A stretch of 64,000 nt of DNA from Rhizobium album. Its GTDB lineage: Bacteria; Pseudomonadota; Alphaproteobacteria; Rhizobiales; Rhizobiaceae. Shown in pieces: positions 62,144 through 64,000 of this stretch (position 1 is its first letter; every line of letters begins with the position of its first letter). The position numbers and the translations under genes were made by a program. Where the stretch lies: contig NZ_QFBC01000009.1 of assembly GCF_003122325.1 (NCBI RefSeq), positions 166,079 to 230,078 of the forward strand. The letters are read 5' to 3'. The notes beneath the pieces were generated by a model that was not told the origin of the DNA, ran no database searches, and was given only the letters and a program-made list of their open reading frames with translations.

Positions 62144-62994
62144 ATGCGTTGGAACACGGTGTTGGCGACCTGCTTTACGGGAAGATCGAAGCCGGTAATC
62201 GATTCGGAATGCCCGATGAACAGGTAACCTCCTTTTTCAAGGCAGTCGCAGAGGCGCGTCAAGACCCCCCCTTGCGTCTTCTTGTCGAAATAGATCAGCA
62301 CGTTGCGGCAAAAGACGATGTGCAGCTTGGTTTTGACGGGATAGCTCTGGTCCATGAGGTTGAGCCTGGCAAAACCGACATGCGCACGAAGCTGGGGATG
62401 AATGCGCACCTCGCGGCGTCGCGTATCGACCGCCTCCATGACGTAGCGGCGGCGAAATGCCGAGGGAACCGGCGACATCAGGTCCGAGGTGTAGATGCCG
62501 CGGCGGGCGGTTTCCAGCACCTCAGTGCTGAGGTCCGTCGCCAGGATGCTGTATTTCGTTCCGGAGCGCTCGGCGCAGAAGTTATCCAGCACCATGGCCA
62601 TCGTATAGGGTTCGGCACCGGTCGAGCAGGCGGAGCTCCAGCTGCGGATATCGTTGACGCCGCGACGGACGAGATCGGGCAGGGCGTGCTCGTTCATATA
62701 GGCGAAGTGGTTCGGCTCGCGGAAGAAGTCGGTCTTGTTGGTCGTTACCGCGTCGATGAGGTAGACGGCCTCCTGCTCCAGCCCGTCGCCGTCGAACAGA
62801 TAGTCGCAATAGTCGTCGAAACGCACGAAGCCGGTTGCCCGCAGGCGCCGGCGTATCCGGCCCTCGAGCATGGTCATCTTCGTCGGAGGCATCTTGATGC
62901 CGCTGTAGCTGTAGATGAAATCGGCGAGCTTTTCGAAGTTTCTCTTGCTGATACGATCGTCGACAAGCGGGACGGTCTGTCTGGCGGCATTCAT
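62140..62994 (-). CDS. cheR: Chemotaxis protein methyltransferase
   Basis: A 284-residue CheR with an N-terminal helical domain ([18 protein letters not shown]) and SAM-binding part ([49 protein letters not shown]). It methylates chemoreceptor glutamates using SAM. Encoded between cheW and cheB. Confidence 0.95.
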   Translation of the reverse strand: MNAARQTVPLVDDRISKRNFEKLADFIYSYSGIKMPPTKMTMLEGRIRRRLRATGFVRFDDYCDYLFDGDGLEQEAVYLIDAVTTNKTDFFREPNHFAYMNEHALPDLVRRGVNDIRSWSSACSTGAEPYTMAMVLDNFCAERSGTKYSILATDLSTEVLETARRGIYTSDLMSPVPSAFRRRYVMEAVDTRRREVRIHPQLRAHVGFARLNLMDQSYPVKTKLHIVFCRNVLIYFDKKTQGGVLTRLCDCLEKGGYLFIGHSESITGFDLPVKQVANTVFQRI

Positions 62995-63011
62995 CGGGAC
63001 ATCAGCTCCAG

Positions 63012-63494
63012 TTACGCAGCACGACGGGAAGCAATCATTGCGGCATCTTCCTTCGACAGCAGCCGCGCGAGATTGATGATGACGACGAAACCGTTTTCGC
63101 GACGGACCACGCCGTCGATATATTCCGAGTTCCAGTTGACGCCGATATCCGGCGCGGCCTCGATCTTGTCACGGCGGAACGGGGTCACTTCGAAGACGCG
63201 GTCGGCTACGAGGCCGAGCGTCAGCAGCCGGTCGGCAAGGGGAACGTCGAGGACCAGCACGCGTGTGTGCGGCGTGGGAACGGTCTTGGAAAGACCGAGC
63301 TTCAGCCGCAGGTCGATGGTGGGAACACCCTGGCCGCGCACGTCGCGAAGGCCCAGCAGGTAATCGGGACCGTTGGGGATCTTGAACGCTTCCTCGTGGT
63401 CGAGAATTTCGCGGACGACCTCGACCGGCACGGCGAAGATTTCGTCGCCAAGACTGAAGGTTACGAATTGTGCTTCGATAGAATTGGTGGCCAT
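63012..63494 (-). CDS. cheW: Chemotaxis coupling protein
   Basis: A 160-residue CheW: FVTFSLGDEIFAVPVEVVREIL, GLRDVRGQGVPTIDLRLKLGL and VVIINLARLLSKED. It links chemoreceptors to CheA. Start at 63494, 2 bases after the receptor stop; the open frame further upstream overlaps the receptor gene. Confidence 0.93.
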   Translation of the reverse strand: MATNSIEAQFVTFSLGDEIFAVPVEVVREILDHEEAFKIPNGPDYLLGLRDVRGQGVPTIDLRLKLGLSKTVPTPHTRVLVLDVPLADRLLTLGLVADRVFEVTPFRRDKIEAAPDIGVNWNSEYIDGVVRRENGFVVIINLARLLSKEDAAMIASRRAA

Positions 63495-63496
63495 GG

Positions 63497-64000
63497 TTAC
63501 ACACTCTCCTTGAATGCGATGTCGTCTTGATCGGGACCGCCCTGCGTCAGGTCGAGCGCGAAGCCCCGGACACGGGCCTGCTGGGCGGCCACAGGATTTT
63601 GGGCAGCGGGCCTCTGGGGCCGTGCCGGCGCGGCGACCGCCTTGATCGCCCGGGCGGGAATGGCGCGCTTGGCAGCCGGCTGAGGCGCGGCAATGGCGCT
63701 TTCGACGCGGAAGAAGGCGATCGAGGTCTGCAGTTCTTCGGCCTGGGCCGCCAGTTCTTCCGAGGTTGCCGACATCTGTTCGGAGGCGCCGGCATTCTGC
63801 TGCGTCACCTTGTCGAGCTGCTGGATCGCCTCGTTGATCTGCGATGCGCCGATATCCTGCTCGCGGCACGCGGCGGTGATTTCGGCCACCAGTTCGGCGG
63901 TCTTGCGGATATCCGGCACCAGGCGTCCGAGCATGTCGCCGGCTTCCTGGGCGGCCTTGACCGTGTCGCCGGACATGGCGCTGATTTCGGCGGCGGCCGA
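63497..64000 (-). CDS. Methyl-accepting chemotaxis protein, C-terminal part
   Basis: The frame is open to the right edge, so the N-terminus (sensor, membrane part and most of the hairpin) lies outside. The visible 167 residues hold the end of the receptor signalling coiled coil ([22 protein letters not shown] with QNA/EQM heptads and [11 protein letters not shown]) and a 70-residue Ala/Pro-rich tail. The ending IAFKESV shows no NWETF-type pentapeptide for CheR/CheB docking. First gene of a chemotaxis operon with cheW, cheR and cheB. Confidence 0.9.
   Translation of the reverse strand, partial: SAAAEISAMSGDTVKAAQEAGDMLGRLVPDIRKTAELVAEITAACREQDIGASQINEAIQQLDKVTQQNAGASEQMSATSEELAAQAEELQTSIAFFRVESAIAAPQPAAKRAIPARAIKAVAAPARPQRPAAQNPVAAQQARVRGFALDLTQGGPDQDDIAFKESV

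Noticed and set aside
1..64000. CRISPR array, tRNA or rRNA genes, replication origin
   Set aside because: No regular spaced direct repeats, no cloverleaf-like conserved tRNA arms and no rRNA-like sequence were seen on reading the window.

Overview
The window is high-GC alphaproteobacterial DNA, most likely from the Rhizobiaceae (Rhizobium, Agrobacterium, Neorhizobium or a relative). The basis is a hutXWV-type histidine transporter inside a hut operon, many solute-importer operons with local regulators, rhizobial-style intergenic palindromes, and an mcp-cheW-cheR-cheB set. It reads as an accessory, catabolism-rich region of a soil or plant-associated bacterium. No rRNA, tRNA, CRISPR array or replication origin was seen. 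No database search was possible, so family calls rest on motifs, lengths and context.

Layout. (1) 1-20.4 kb: the end of a CbbY-like phosphatase gene, then a divergent RpiR-type regulator. Facing it on the plus strand is a long gene set: acetoin-dehydrogenase-like E1 alpha and beta, a transaldolase-family protein, a lipoyl/hydrolase E2, E3, a phosphoglycolate-phosphatase-like HAD, a CUT1 sugar ABC transporter with a Tat-exported binding protein, a transglutaminase-fold protein, an FGGY kinase, a VOC protein, a flavin monooxygenase with an NTF2-like head, and an MFS exporter. I do not recognise this combination as a described pathway. (2) 20.5-30.2 kb: two divergent operons for a sugar or polyol. 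On the minus strand are a split transketolase, an FGGY kinase, a SorC regulator and an SDR; on the plus strand are an RbsC/B/A-type transporter and a second SDR. (3) 30.3-36.5 kb: an OmpR-type two-component system, a membrane-anchored protein, an MFS transporter and an ArsB-type carrier, bracketed by broken IS630 and IS256 transposase remnants. (4) 36.7-48.6 kb: a complete-looking hut operon (hutF-X-W-V-H-I-G-U-D plus an SDR) with hutC divergent. Its HutH lacks the Ala-Ser-Gly triad that forms the MIO cofactor. (5) 48.6-60.8 kb: a DUF1194 von Willebrand-like protein, a RutR-like TetR regulator, and a divergent operon with a uracil-DNA-glycosylase-family protein, GMC oxidoreductase, NIPSNAP protein, nucleoside-type BMP ABC transporter, VOC protein, a nucleoside hydrolase homologue with an altered calcium site, and an amidohydrolase. 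(6) 61.0-64.0 kb: cheB, cheR, cheW and the end of a chemoreceptor gene, cut by the window edge.

How the genes work together. Each block pairs uptake, a local regulator and enzymes. The hut block should turn histidine into glutamate by the five-step route (HutH, U, I, F, G). Block 5 appears to import a nucleoside or modified base and cleave or deaminate it. Block 2 should oxidise a polyol, phosphorylate the ketose and split it with transketolase. Block 1 should import a sugar-like compound, phosphorylate it, cleave it and convert a ketone fragment to an acyl-CoA.
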